From: Hyphomicrobium sp.
GTDB lineage: Bacteria > Pseudomonadota > Alphaproteobacteria > Rhizobiales > Hyphomicrobiaceae
Direction: 5' to 3'
Assembly (NCBI GenBank): GCA_030148725.1
Contig: JASBSU010000017.1
Location: forward strand, 1 to 56,648
Length of the DNA stretch: 56,648 bases
In this document: positions 35,922-45,501 of the stretch, piece after piece
Layout of the letters: every line of letters starts with the position of its first letter
Numbering within the stretch: the stretch's first letter is position 1
Program-made: the position numbers and the translations under genes
Notes under the pieces: generated by a model
What the model was told of the DNA's origin: nothing
Seen by the model: only the letters and a program-made list of their open reading frames with translations
Databases searched by the model: none

Positions 35922-38900
35922 TCAGGATCCCTTGTTGGGCGCGCTCTCCAGATTGACGGTAGCCTTGCGCTCGAGTTTGCCCCAGCCGACGAAGTGGCCG
36001 AGCGCTGCGCTGCTCACGGACTTCGCCAACACGTAGTAGAGCAGCTGCCGGTAGCCGAAACGCTGCAGCACAAGCCACCACAGCAGCCGCCAGTTCTCGC
36101 GCTTCTCGAACATGAAGGCGACGACTGCCGTCGCAAGGTCCACCACCACGAATATCGCGTAGTAGAACAATGTCAGCTTCAGGTGGCTCGGGTCGAACTG
36201 ATCGCCGTGCTGCAGATAGTCGGACCAGACGGCAACGAGCTGAATGAGCAGCAGCAGATCGACGAACGGCGAGACGAGACCGAGCAGTATCTGGAACAGC
36301 CAGGCCTGCGGCAGCGCCACCATTCCGAGCGCGCCATAGCGGGGCCGCAGCGTCACATCAGCGTGCTTCCATAGGCACTGCAGCGTACCAAACGACCAGC
36401 GGAAGCGCTGCTTGGCGAGGCCCGCGACCGAATCCGGCGCCTCCGTCCATGCCACCGCGTCGGCATCAAAGACGGCTCGGTAACCCGCCTTTTGGATGGC
36501 GATCGTGAGGTCCTGGTCCTCGGCGAGCGTATCGGTCGGGAAACCGCCCAGGGCCATCAACGCCGAGCGGCGCCAAGCACCGACAGCGCCTGGCACCACC
36601 GTAATGCAGCCAAGAGCCGCGAGTGCGCGCCGCTCTAGGTTCTGCGCGGTGATGTATTCCAGTGCCTGCCAGCGCGTGATCAGATTGATGCGATTGCCGA
36701 CCTTTGCGTTGCCGGCGACGGCGCCAACCTTCTCATCGGCAAACCAGCGCGCGAGGCGGGCGATGGTGTCGGGCTCGAAGTGCGTATCGGCATCGAGGGC
36801 GACGACAACCTCGCCATGCGCCACAGCAAGACCGGCGTTGATGGCGCGCGCCTTGCCACCGTTCGGCAGCGTCAAAAGCGTGACGCGGGGATCGGAGGCG
36901 AAGTTCTCGCGCACGATGTCGCTCGTGCCGTCGGTCGAACCGTCGTCGATGACGATCACTTCCAGCGTCGCGTTCGTGCTCTCGAGAATGCGGCTCACAG
37001 AGCCCGCGATCACCTTTGCCTCGTTGAAGGCCGGAATGAGCACCGAAACAATTGCGGCATCGCTGGCCGCTAGCGGCGGCATCGACTGGCCTCGATAACG
37101 CCCCCAGATGGCGAGACCGCACAACGCCACGAGCCGCGCGAGGCCGAGGCCGATGGCGAGCAGGAACAGCACATGCATCGTCGCCTGCAGCCAGCTCGCC
37201 GTGAGGAACACGTACCAGTTGACCATACCGGAGCGATCCTCGGCAGGCACAGGCGGCATCACCTGATCGTAACTCCAGCCCGCGAGTTGCGAGACCGGGA
37301 CGATCTCAAGGCCCTTGGCGCGCAATTCGTCAATGATGCGCGGCAGCGCCTTTACGGTCTGCGAGCGATCGCCTCCGGCGTCGTGCAGCAGCACGATCTG
37401 ACCGCGCGTCTCGGGGTTCGTGTCGCTGACACGCTCCATGATGCGATTGACGATGGTGTCCGCTGAGGGGCCGGCCCAATCGTCGGGATCAATGCGCAGC
37501 CCGACCGTCGCGTAGCCGAGTGACTGGGCGAGCTTCACGGCCTTTATTTCATCTGGCGTCGAGGGCTCGGCGTCGCCGAAGAACGGCGGCCGGAACAGAC
37601 GTATCGAGCGTCCGGTCAACGCCTGCACCAGGCGCTGCGTGGCATTCAGCTCGAGCCGGGCGCCTTCGGCTGAGGCCTGCGCGATGTTCGGGTGCGTGAA
37701 GGTGTGGTTGCCGATCTCGTGCCCTTCGGCGAGGAGGCGCTGTACGAGGCGCGGATTTGCCTCGCCGTTCGAGCCGATGACGAAGAAGGTCGCCTTGACG
37801 TTCTTTTGCTTAAGGACGTCGAGAACCTTCGGCGTCCATTCGGGGCTCGGGCCATCGTCGAAGGTCAGAGCGATCTTGCCGGGCTGCCAGCCGGAGCGAC
37901 GGATGATGTACGAGGTCGGGATCTTCGTGAACGTCTCGGACGTGATGATCCGATGTGCTTTGTCGAACTGCAGTGTGCGTGCGCCGTCGGTCGGCTCGGC
38001 CGCGATGGTCAGGATTTCTCCGTCACCCTCGAAATCGACCCCGCTTGCCGGAACCATGGTCGACAGAGCTTCGGGGCTCGGGGAATCATAAGGGCGGCCG
38101 AAAAGCGACCAGATCGACGGATCCTCGGAGCCGAGGCGCCAGAGGGCGTAACCCTTGGGCCGGAACACGTCGGCGGCGCGCATCTGGTTCTGGGCGGTTA
38201 CGGCATCGAGGAACCAGACCTGATGCGTCGCGCCGTCGTCCTCGCGATACTCGAAATGCGGGTTGAGAGTCTGAGGGTCGAAGTCGATCTTGGCGTCCGA
38301 TTCCTTGGAGGCGAGCATGCTCTCCTGGAACGTCATGTCGACGGCGCCCTTGCCGCCGGACCAGTCGTAGGCGTAGTTGCCGATCGCGATGATCGTCTTT
38401 GCCGGGTCAAGCTCGCGCATACGCTGGCTCAGCTTGTCGACGAACCAAGGCTGCGAGGCGATGGCGCCGGGGGTGCCTTCCTCATAGTGCTCATCGTAGG
38501 CCATCAGGATCTGGTAGTCGGCCGCCGATGCGTAGCTGCGATACGGCCAATCCGGGTTGTCGAACGGCGCAGCGACGGCGACGATCCAGCCGTACGGAGC
38601 GAAGGCCGCGCGCAGCTCGCGCAGAAATGCAAGGTTGTTGCGCTGCGCGTCTTTCGGGATCTCCTCGAAGTCGACGACGACGCCCTGCGCGTTATTCTCC
38701 TTCAGGAAGGCAACGAGACTGTCGATGCGATCCTTGCGAACGGCAGGGTCGGCAAGCATGCGAGCAAGACCGGCGCCATCCCAAGTTCCGTCGGTCGCGT
38801 TCTGCAGCATTGGAAGAAGGCTCGGACGAACCTTCTGCTTCGCCAGGAGCGCCACCGAGCGCGCATCGACACCGGGCTTGAGATGCATGTCCGAGCCGGT

Positions 38901-39350
38901 TAGTTCCAGCCAGCTCGGGACGACCCAATCAAGCTTCGATATGGCGGTCTCCAACGAGGCGAAGCTGGAGTCGTCCCAGGTGACGTAAAAACCGATGGCG
39001 AGCGCGCGGCTATCGGTACGCTCGTAAGCTGCCAGCAGCTGCTTGCCGGTGACTTTCGGCATCGTCGCGTTCTGCAACGACGCTTTCGTCACGCGCGAGC
39101 GCGCGGCATCGGCGAGGCGTCGCGCGGCCGGCAAAAGCTCACGCCGCTGTGCGATCTCACTAGCTGAGGAAATCGCAGCACGCTTATGCGGCGGATCGAG
39201 CGGGAGCACGGCATCACTGCGCAGAAAAAGAATGCTCGCGACGAACAACCCGAGCACGATCGTGCTGACGACGGAGAACGTCCATCCCAATACGCTGAGC
39301 ACGCGAGAGCGGCGGCGTGTCGGGTCGAAGAAAATATGGTGATGGCCCAC
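35922..39350 (-). CDS. Trifunctional GH18-like / NodB deacetylase / GT2 polysaccharide synthase
   Basis: A 1142-residue membrane enzyme joining three polymer activities. Residues 17-43: membrane anchor. About 110-430: GH18-like domain with GVVVDFEEIP carrying the catalytic-type Glu. About 490-690: NodB polysaccharide deacetylase with TFDDGP, the metal site GNHTFTHPN, RPPFFGD, and LLHD. About 735-760: membrane helix. About 770-1000: processive GT2 with IPAFNE, DDGSTDGT, DAD (about 852), EDQD (about 943) and QRFRW (about 979), like chitin, hyaluronan and PNAG synthases, followed by C-terminal membrane helices. Inferred product: a partly deacetylated beta-linked GlcNAc polymer. The start is uncertain: GTG 39350 is preferred, and the frame is open to ATG 39419. 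Convergent with a chitosanase gene. Confidence 0.88.
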   Translation of the reverse strand: MGHHHIFFDPTRRRSRVLSVLGWTFSVVSTIVLGLFVASILFLRSDAVLPLDPPHKRAAISSASEIAQRRELLPAARRLADAARSRVTKASLQNATMPKVTGKQLLAAYERTDSRALAIGFYVTWDDSSFASLETAISKLDWVVPSWLELTGSDMHLKPGVDARSVALLAKQKVRPSLLPMLQNATDGTWDGAGLARMLADPAVRKDRIDSLVAFLKENNAQGVVVDFEEIPKDAQRNNLAFLRELRAAFAPYGWIVAVAAPFDNPDWPYRSYASAADYQILMAYDEHYEEGTPGAIASQPWFVDKLSQRMRELDPAKTIIAIGNYAYDWSGGKGAVDMTFQESMLASKESDAKIDFDPQTLNPHFEYREDDGATHQVWFLDAVTAQNQMRAADVFRPKGYALWRLGSEDPSIWSLFGRPYDSPSPEALSTMVPASGVDFEGDGEILTIAAEPTDGARTLQFDKAHRIITSETFTKIPTSYIIRRSGWQPGKIALTFDDGPSPEWTPKVLDVLKQKNVKATFFVIGSNGEANPRLVQRLLAEGHEIGNHTFTHPNIAQASAEGARLELNATQRLVQALTGRSIRLFRPPFFGDAEPSTPDEIKAVKLAQSLGYATVGLRIDPDDWAGPSADTIVNRIMERVSDTNPETRGQIVLLHDAGGDRSQTVKALPRIIDELRAKGLEIVPVSQLAGWSYDQVMPPVPAEDRSGMVNWYVFLTASWLQATMHVLFLLAIGLGLARLVALCGLAIWGRYRGQSMPPLAASDAAIVSVLIPAFNEAKVIAGSVSRILESTNATLEVIVIDDGSTDGTSDIVRENFASDPRVTLLTLPNGGKARAINAGLAVAHGEVVVALDADTHFEPDTIARLARWFADEKVGAVAGNAKVGNRINLITRWQALEYITAQNLERRALAALGCITVVPGAVGAWRRSALMALGGFPTDTLAEDQDLTIAIQKAGYRAVFDADAVAWTEAPDSVAGLAKQRFRWSFGTLQCLWKHADVTLRPRYGALGMVALPQAWLFQILLGLVSPFVDLLLLIQLVAVWSDYLQHGDQFDPSHLKLTLFYYAIFVVVDLATAVVAFMFEKRENWRLLWWLVLQRFGYRQLLYYVLAKSVSSAALGHFVGWGKLERKATVNLESAPNKGS

Positions 39351-39656
39351 GTGTCGTGACCTGATGGATTGCGAATGGCGCGCGCCGCAACCTGCGGAAC
39401 AGCAGCGCGAGGCAGCCATAACAAGTGCTACGACCGCTCAAAACATACGTTTCGGTAAGCTGCTCCAAAGCCGCCATCGGTCGTAAGCTACTGTTCAGCC
39501 GTTGTTAATTTTCGTCGCCGGGGGCGTACGCAGGGCTTGCACAGCACACCGCCCAACTGGTCGCCACAGCGGCGCCTCGACGCAGGGGGCGGTACAATGT
39601 GCAGTTCGTCGCTATTTGTCGGGAACGAGCTTTGTTCAAATCCCGTTGTGCACCTC

Positions 39657-40067
39657 ATGCATAAGCAGTCCACAGTTCCGGCCGCAGTCCTCGTCGTTGA
39701 AGACGAGCCACTGGTGCGCCTCTATGTGTCCGACATTCTCGGACAGTCGGGGTTCGATGTCGTCGCGGCCGCCACGGGGGAGGAAGCATTGTCTCGCGTT
39801 GCGGAAGGCGGTGTGTGCGCCGTCGTTAGCGATGTCGCGATGCCCGGAGACGTCAACGGTTTCGAGTTGGCGCGTCGCGTGCGCGCGGAATTTCCGGACA
39901 CGGGCGTGGTGCTGTTGTCCGGCGTTCTCGAACCGCAGACGCACCTGCCGATGGGCGTCCGGTTCATATCCAAGCCGGTCAAGGCTTCGACACTGTTGCG
40001 CCTCGTCCGCGAAGTTGCTGATCCGCGTGTCGATCTGCCGGAACCGCGCCTCGCTGCGCTCCCTTAA
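39657..40067 (+). CDS. Single-domain response regulator (CheY-like receiver)
   Basis: A 136-residue receiver domain without output domain. Acidic pocket VVEDEPLVR, phospho-acceptor Asp in VVSDVAMPG, switch Ser in VLLSG, and Lys in FISKPV are all present, so it should be phosphorylated normally. A proline-containing tail RVDLPEPRLAALP follows. It probably acts in a phosphorelay or binds a partner; no cognate kinase is nearby. ATG at 39657 is chosen; the open frame begins 40 codons earlier, but that part lacks receiver features. Ribosome binding site weak. Confidence 0.9.
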   Translation: MHKQSTVPAAVLVVEDEPLVRLYVSDILGQSGFDVVAAATGEEALSRVAEGGVCAVVSDVAMPGDVNGFELARRVRAEFPDTGVVLLSGVLEPQTHLPMGVRFISKPVKASTLLRLVREVADPRVDLPEPRLAALP

Positions 40068-40157
40068 GCCGCCTTTTACCGCACCCGGGCAGACTGGTCC
40101 GTCAGTCTTGGGCGAAGATCCCGGTAACACGAGGCGCATTCCGAGGGCTTAGCGCGA

Positions 40158-42068
40158 ATGGCACGCAGACAGCCCCGCTCTTTAGCCCTCTCATCCGGCC
40201 CGAGACGCTCAACCTCCCGTTCGACGGACGCATTACCCCAGTTCATTGCGCCGCAACTTGCAACGCTGGCAACTGATCCACCGCAGGGGCCGGATTGGCT
40301 GCACGAGATCAAGTACGACGGCTATCGCGCCATTGCCGCTGTAAGCTCCGATCGATGCCGCATCTACACGCGTTCGGGGCAGGATTGGACCGACAAATTT
40401 GCGCCCGTCGCCGACGCCCTTCGACAGCTCAAGATTAAGAGCGCGGTGCTCGATGGCGAAATCGTCGTGCTCGACGAGCATGGCCGTTCCAGTTTCCAGC
40501 TCCTGCAACGCAGCCTCAAAGATGGCAGCGGGCCGCTCACCTACTTCGTGTTCGACATATTGGAGCTCGACGGTCGCGATCTGCGCGATCAGCCGCTGAA
40601 GCGCCGGAAGGAGATCCTGCGCAAGGTCCTCAAGGCGCCATACGATGTCATCCGATACAGCGAGGACGTCACCGGCCACGGAGAGCGTGTATTCGCGCAA
40701 GCCTGTAGGCTTGGGCTCGAGGGGATTGTCTCGAAGGAGAGCGACAAGCCCTACCAATCACGCCGGACGAAATCGTGGTTGAAGGTCAAGTGTACTGGCG
40801 AAGAAGAGTTCGTCATCGGCGGATTCAGACGCTCCGACAAGTCAGGGCGACCTTTCGCATCCCTCCTCCTCGGAGAGTTCGTCGGGAAAGAGCTGCATTA
40901 TCGCGGGCGTGTTGGAACCGGCTTCGACGCCGCGACATTGGATGATTTGAGCGCACGTTTTGCAAAACTGGCCCGCAAGACGAGCCCGTTCGTTGATGCT
41001 CCGCGTGCGATCAGTCGCGATGCGGGCTGGGTAGAGCCGCGGCTTGTCGCGCAGATTGCATTTACCGAGCGCACCCGCGACGGGATCTTGCGGCACCCTG
41101 CATACCTCGGGCTGCGCGATGACAAACCGGCACGTGAGGTGCAGGCTCAGGCGGTGGTGACCATGCCCAAGGTTGCAGAACGAGATGAGCTGGATGGTGT
41201 GCGGCTCACCAATCCGGAGCGCGTGCTTTTCAGCGGCGCGAAACTGACGAAGCTTGATCTCGCGGAATACTTCGTCGCCGTGAGCAGCCAGATGCTGCCG
41301 TATTGCGGCGACCGCCCGATCAGCCTCGTACGCTGTCCCAACGGTGAGCAGGGTGAGCGCTTCTTCCAGAAGCACTACAAGAAGGGTACGCCGCCAGGTT
41401 TGAAGCCCGTAGCGATCGTTGAGAATGACGGCGATAAATCCGACTACCTCATGGTCGACGATGCGACGGGGCTGGTCGCAGTGGCGCAGATCGCTGGCCT
41501 CGAAATCCATCCATGGGGTGCGCGGGTCGGCAACCTGGATAATCCCGAGCGGCTGATCTTCGACCTCGACCCCGACACGAGCCTGACATTCGCCGACGTG
41601 CGCGAGGCCGCCCGCGACGTGAAGCGGCTGCTCAAAACCGCTGGCCTCGAGAGCTTTGCACTGGTCACAGGCGGCAAGGGGATTCACGTCATCGCGCCGT
41701 TGAGCGCGAAGCAGGACTGGGAGACCGTCAAGGGTTTTGCTCGCGGCGTTGCGGAAAAGCTCGCGGAGACGGAGCCCGAACGCTTCGTCGCGACGATGTC
41801 GAAAGCAAAGCGGCGCGGGCGCATCTTCATAGACTGGCTGCGGAACGAGCGTGGCGCCACGGCCATCGCGCCCTACTCGCCGCGAGCCAAACCGGAGGCG
41901 AGCGTCGCGACGCCGGTGACGTGGGCGGAGCTGTCGCGCATCGAAGCGGCGAACGCCTTCACCATCCCGACCGTGCTGCAGCGCATCAAGCGCAAGACCG
42001 ATCCGTGGGCCGGCTACGCCAAGACGCGCCAGAAAATCTCACGCGAGGCGTTGCGTTTCTTCGCGTGA
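40158..42068 (+). CDS. ligD: DNA ligase D, ligase plus polymerase domains, no phosphoesterase domain
   Basis: ATP-dependent ligase for non-homologous end joining. Residues about 25-310: adenylation and OB-fold ligase domain with the nucleotidylated lysine in EIKYDGYR (Lys52), DGEIVV, and the C-terminal KSWLKVKC. About 345-630: LigD-type polymerase/primase domain with the metal site DLDPD (about 469-473) and GGKGIHV. The N-terminal 3'-phosphoesterase (PE) domain of the Pseudomonas and Mycobacterium type is absent; here the order is ligase then polymerase, a layout seen in some Hyphomicrobiales. No Ku gene is in the window. The 3' end overlaps the convergent GT2 gene by 30 bases. Confidence 0.94.
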   Translation: MARRQPRSLALSSGPRRSTSRSTDALPQFIAPQLATLATDPPQGPDWLHEIKYDGYRAIAAVSSDRCRIYTRSGQDWTDKFAPVADALRQLKIKSAVLDGEIVVLDEHGRSSFQLLQRSLKDGSGPLTYFVFDILELDGRDLRDQPLKRRKEILRKVLKAPYDVIRYSEDVTGHGERVFAQACRLGLEGIVSKESDKPYQSRRTKSWLKVKCTGEEEFVIGGFRRSDKSGRPFASLLLGEFVGKELHYRGRVGTGFDAATLDDLSARFAKLARKTSPFVDAPRAISRDAGWVEPRLVAQIAFTERTRDGILRHPAYLGLRDDKPAREVQAQAVVTMPKVAERDELDGVRLTNPERVLFSGAKLTKLDLAEYFVAVSSQMLPYCGDRPISLVRCPNGEQGERFFQKHYKKGTPPGLKPVAIVENDGDKSDYLMVDDATGLVAVAQIAGLEIHPWGARVGNLDNPERLIFDLDPDTSLTFADVREAARDVKRLLKTAGLESFALVTGGKGIHVIAPLSAKQDWETVKGFARGVAEKLAETEPERFVATMSKAKRRGRIFIDWLRNERGATAIAPYSPRAKPEASVATPVTWAELSRIEAANAFTIPTVLQRIKRKTDPWAGYAKTRQKISREALRFFA

Positions 42069-43577
42069 TGGCGTGTTCGGCAGGCGCGTACCGGAGCGGC
42101 CCGTGTGCTCCGTTTTTTCCCAATGAAACGGGGCAGTGATCAACTCCCACAGAGCACGATAGGCAGCGTAGGAGATCGCGAGCCAGTAGAGCGGCATCAT
42201 CAGTGCGTGCACGGCGAGGCGGGAGCGTCCACGACGTGCAGCGGCCACTGTGCCCAGACCTATGGCGCTGACGTAGCCGGCGATAAGGTTGATGATGCCG
42301 ATGACGAGCAGCCATTGGCCGAACACGCCCGCTGGAAGCGCGAGGAGGCGTCCCTGCCAGGCGTCATAAGCGATGATGGCGTAGAACCAAGGATGCACGA
42401 GCGAGGATAGGATCATCCCTCCCATCAGCACTTGGAAGCCGACGAAGCGACGCGCGCCAAGCTCCCTCCAAAGCGTCACCGGGCGGCGCATGTGGACGAG
42501 ATAGGTCTGCATCCAACCCTTCAGCCAGCGGGTCCGCTGGCCCTTCCACACGCGGAAAGTGGGCGGTGCTTCTTCCCATGTCGTGGACCTGAGCACGCCG
42601 ACATGCCAACCGCGACGGGCGAGACGGATGCCAAGGTCGGCGTCCTCGGTGACGTTGTAGGGATCCCAGCCCCCGACGCCCTCCAGCACCTCGCGGCGGA
42701 AATGGTTCGATGTGCCGCCGAGCGGCACGGGCAATTGAAGACGCTCCAGAACGGGCAGAAGGCAGTCGAACAGCACCGTGTATTCGACGGTGAACTGGCG
42801 CGTGAACCAGGACGCATCCGAGTTGTAGATGTTGAGTTGTGCCTGAAGGCAGCCCATGCGTGGACCGCCGGCTTCGAGCGCGGCAAGTGCGCGGCGCAAT
42901 TGATCGGGTTCGGGCGCGTCCTCGGCATCGAAAACGACCACGTAGTCGCCGCGGGCGAGTTGCAGGGCATATTGGATGGCACGCGGTTTGGTTCGCGGCT
43001 GCCCGTCGGGAACCACGATCACCTGCATGTGCGCATCCAATTCGGCACGGCTCAGGACATCGCGGGTGTGATGATCAATGACCTCGACTATGAGCATGAT
43101 CTCCAACCGCGAAGTCGGATAGTCGAGGGCACGCAGCGAGGACAGCAGTTCGCGCACCACGCCCGCCTCTCTGTAGAGGGGAACGAGCACGGTGTAGATC
43201 GGCAGCTGGTCGTCGTTGCGGGGCTCGCCGCGGGGGGACGGGGGCTCCGGGGCTCGGAGTTGCCATAAGGCGATCGTGCGCAGCAGCACCACGCACAGGA
43301 ACGGAAAGGCCATCAGAGCCAGAAGCGCGATCAAGGCCGTGTCCGGCGCCAGCAAAAGGGCGACCACGAGAATAAGGAGAAACGCCGTCAGCGCGCGCCG
43401 CTGCCAGGGCCACAGACCCGTTGCCGCCGAAAGCTCAGGCGCTCGGGTGCGAAGGCCGTTCACGGCCTCCGCCAGATATCGGGCGCTTTTCTGGCTTTCG
43501 ACGCCAGGTTGCCACCCTGGCGGCAGGCCCGATACGCGCCCGGACGTCTCTCGTTTGGCTTTCAGATCACTCGGCAC
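42039..43577 (-). CDS. Membrane glycosyltransferase family 2 (XagB/cellulose-synthase-like)
   Basis: A 512-residue processive GT2. N-terminal soluble part to about residue 55, a membrane segment pair (about 58-105), GT2 catalytic core (about 130-355) with VPLYRE, VFDAEDAPEPDQ, NVTEDADLG and KGQRTRWLKGW (the R/QxxRW motif), and membrane helices in the C-terminal third. The GTG start at 43577 follows GGGAGGG. It resembles XagB-type beta-glycan synthases rather than lipid-linked transferases; the sugar is unknown. The gene end overlaps convergent ligD by 30 bases, an unusual antisense arrangement. It is divergent from the solute-binding protein gene. Confidence 0.9.
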   Translation of the reverse strand: MPSDLKAKRETSGRVSGLPPGWQPGVESQKSARYLAEAVNGLRTRAPELSAATGLWPWQRRALTAFLLILVVALLLAPDTALIALLALMAFPFLCVVLLRTIALWQLRAPEPPSPRGEPRNDDQLPIYTVLVPLYREAGVVRELLSSLRALDYPTSRLEIMLIVEVIDHHTRDVLSRAELDAHMQVIVVPDGQPRTKPRAIQYALQLARGDYVVVFDAEDAPEPDQLRRALAALEAGGPRMGCLQAQLNIYNSDASWFTRQFTVEYTVLFDCLLPVLERLQLPVPLGGTSNHFRREVLEGVGGWDPYNVTEDADLGIRLARRGWHVGVLRSTTWEEAPPTFRVWKGQRTRWLKGWMQTYLVHMRRPVTLWRELGARRFVGFQVLMGGMILSSLVHPWFYAIIAYDAWQGRLLALPAGVFGQWLLVIGIINLIAGYVSAIGLGTVAAARRGRSRLAVHALMMPLYWLAISYAAYRALWELITAPFHWEKTEHTGRSGTRLPNTPSREETQRLA

Positions 43578-43676
43578 GCTGGCCCTCCCCCCGGTGGGCC
43601 GACGATCATCTTGCCATAGTGTTGCGTTTCACCATAGTGGCGCCTTCAGTTCACCGCTTCGCGGATTCGGCCGGCC

Positions 43677-44555
43677 ATGAGCCTCCATCGCTCCGATAAA
43701 CAAGCCTTCCTGCTGTCAGCCCGGCGGTGGGCCGCAGCCCTTCTGATGTCTTTGGCAGCCATTGCGCTCGCGCCTTGCGCGTCGGTGGCGCAGCAGCGCG
43801 GTGAGGAGGACGTTCCGACCCAGGCGCAGGCCGATGCAGAGGAGCCGACGCGCCGCGTCGTCGTCAGGTTTCTGACGGAGGCCGACTTTCCGCCGTTCAA
43901 CTTCTACGACGAGGATGGCACGCTGGTTGGCCTCAACGTCGATCTCGCACGCGCGATCTGCGCGGAACTCAATACCGCGTGCGATATCAAAGTGCGTCCG
44001 TGGGGCGAGCTCCTGCTGGCCCTGCGTCGTGGCGAGGCCGATGCGGTGATCGCGGCGCATGCGGTGACGCCTCAGTCTCTGTCGGAAGTCGATTTCACGG
44101 ACCGCTATTTCCAGACGCCGGGACGTTTCGCCGGCAAGCGCGACGGCGAGCAGGTCGAGATCAATCCGGAGACGCTGGAGAGCAAGCGCATCGGCGTTGC
44201 CAAGGGCTCGCCGCACGAGGCGTTTCTGCGCACCTTCTTCCGCTCCAGCGCCATCCAGGCATACGAGAGCCCCGACTTGGCGCGCGACGCCCTGATCCAG
44301 GGGCAGGTGGACTACATCTTCGACGACGGGATCGGGCTCGTCTTCTGGCTGCACGGCACCGCATCGAAGCGCTGCTGCGAGCTGAAGGGCGGCGCATACC
44401 TCGAGCCGAAGTACTTCGGCGACGGCATCGCGATCGCGGTGCCAAAGACGGACTCGCAGATCCGGACGCTGATCAACAGTGCACTGGCAAAGCTGCGCGC
44501 GAACGGGCGGCTTGATGAGCTGGTCGAGCGCTATTTTCCGGTCAAAGTCTATTAA
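43677..44555 (+). CDS. Amino-acid-type ABC transporter substrate-binding protein (SBP_bac_3), orphan
   Basis: A 292-residue periplasmic binding protein. A signal peptide covers residues 1 to about 38 (AAALLMSLAAIALAPCASVAQQ). The binding domain shows FLTEADFPPFNFYDEDGTLVGLNVDLARAIC, the typical ligand-contact opening, then the hinge IGVAKGSPHEAFL and the closing IRTLINSALAKLRANGRLDELVERYF. Such proteins bind polar amino acids or, in orphan form, act as sensors or methanol-dehydrogenase accessory-like proteins. No permease or ATPase gene adjoins it, so its partner must lie elsewhere. Confidence 0.9.
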   Translation: MSLHRSDKQAFLLSARRWAAALLMSLAAIALAPCASVAQQRGEEDVPTQAQADAEEPTRRVVVRFLTEADFPPFNFYDEDGTLVGLNVDLARAICAELNTACDIKVRPWGELLLALRRGEADAVIAAHAVTPQSLSEVDFTDRYFQTPGRFAGKRDGEQVEINPETLESKRIGVAKGSPHEAFLRTFFRSSAIQAYESPDLARDALIQGQVDYIFDDGIGLVFWLHGTASKRCCELKGGAYLEPKYFGDGIAIAVPKTDSQIRTLINSALAKLRANGRLDELVERYFPVKVY

Positions 44556-44627
44556 TCGGGCAGCTGAGGCCCGCCAGCGTCACCGAAGCGCACCCGTTAA
44601 GGATGATTACGGGGCCTTGCGCGTCGC

Positions 44628-44645
44628 TTGTCACAATACTGCAAA
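44628..44645 (+). promoter_or_regulatory. Pho-box-like site upstream of plcP
   Basis: TTGTCAC (44628-44634), 4 bases AATA, then CTGCAAA (44639-44645). The first half matches the PhoB half-site CTGTCAC/T at six of seven positions. The second matches about four of seven, with the correct 11-base repeat spacing. It lies 59 bases upstream of the plcP start, fitting PhoB control of a phosphate-starvation operon. Eye-based, unverified. Confidence 0.4.
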
Positions 44646-44703
44646 CTGAATCCGGTCATTGGTGCCCAATCCAATTGATGAGGAACCTTTTGTCCTCAAA
44701 GGG

Positions 44704-45501
44704 ATGGGCATGGTCCACTACCGCACGCTTTTCATCTCCGACGTCCACCTCGGAACGAGAGCTTCGCAAGCCGAGCGGCTCATCGATTTCCTGAGAGAGG
44801 CAGAAGCCGACACCATCTATCTGGTCGGCGACATCATCGACTTCTGGCGCATACGCCGCGGCGCGATCTGGCCGCAAGCGCACAACGACGTTCTGCAGAA
44901 ACTGCTGCGCAAAGCGCGCAAGGGGACGCGGATCATCTTCATCCCCGGCAACCACGATGAAGGCCTGCGCCAGTACTGCGGCCAGCATTTCGGCGCCGTG
45001 GAGATCGAACATCAGGCGGTTCACACGACGGCGGACGGCAAACGCTATCTCGTCATTCACGGGGACGAGTTCGACGTCGTCGTCCGGTATGCGCGCTGGC
45101 TGGCGTTTCTGGGCGACCGCGGTTACGAGCTGGCGCTTTGGATGAACCACCCACTGAACTTCATCCGCCGCCGCTTCGGTCTCGGCTACTGGTCGTTGTC
45201 AGCGCACTTGAAGCTGCGTGTGAAAACGGCCGTCAATTTCATCGGCGAATTCGAAAAGTCGCTGTCGGATGAAGCGCGCCGTAACGAAGTCGACGGCGTG
45301 ATCTGTGGGCATATCCACCACGCCGCGTCGCGGCACATGGACGGCGTGCATTACCTAAACTGCGGCGACTGGGTCGAAAGCTGCACAGCGATCGGCGAAC
45401 ATGCTGACGGATCGTTCGAGCTCATCCGCTGGCATGATGTCGCCAAGGAGCGCGAGGAGCAGGTCGCCGCGAAGCTGGCCGAGGCACTGCAGGTCGCATG
45501 A
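44704..45501 (+). CDS. plcP: PlcP-type metallophosphoesterase (phospholipase C; LpxH-like)
   Basis: A calcineurin-fold phosphoesterase of about 265 residues, similar to LpxH but of the PlcP class, which splits phospholipids to diacylglycerol during phosphate starvation in Hyphomicrobiales. Metal motifs: ISDVHLGT near the N-terminus, LVGDIIDFW, IPGNHDE, VIHGDEFD, CGHIHH. The phrases YLVGDIIDFWRIRRG and WPQAHNDVLQKLLRKARKGT match the Sinorhizobium PlcP type as I recall it. I start at ATG 44704; ATG 44710 is equally possible, and a TTG at 44659 is in frame. Its stop overlaps the glycosyltransferase start in ATGA, the plcP-agt arrangement. A Pho-box-like site lies upstream. Annotation as UDP-2,3-diacylglucosamine diphosphatase would be the alternative. 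Confidence 0.85.
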   Translation: MGMVHYRTLFISDVHLGTRASQAERLIDFLREAEADTIYLVGDIIDFWRIRRGAIWPQAHNDVLQKLLRKARKGTRIIFIPGNHDEGLRQYCGQHFGAVEIEHQAVHTTADGKRYLVIHGDEFDVVVRYARWLAFLGDRGYELALWMNHPLNFIRRRFGLGYWSLSAHLKLRVKTAVNFIGEFEKSLSDEARRNEVDGVICGHIHHAASRHMDGVHYLNCGDWVESCTAIGEHADGSFELIRWHDVAKEREEQVAAKLAEALQVA

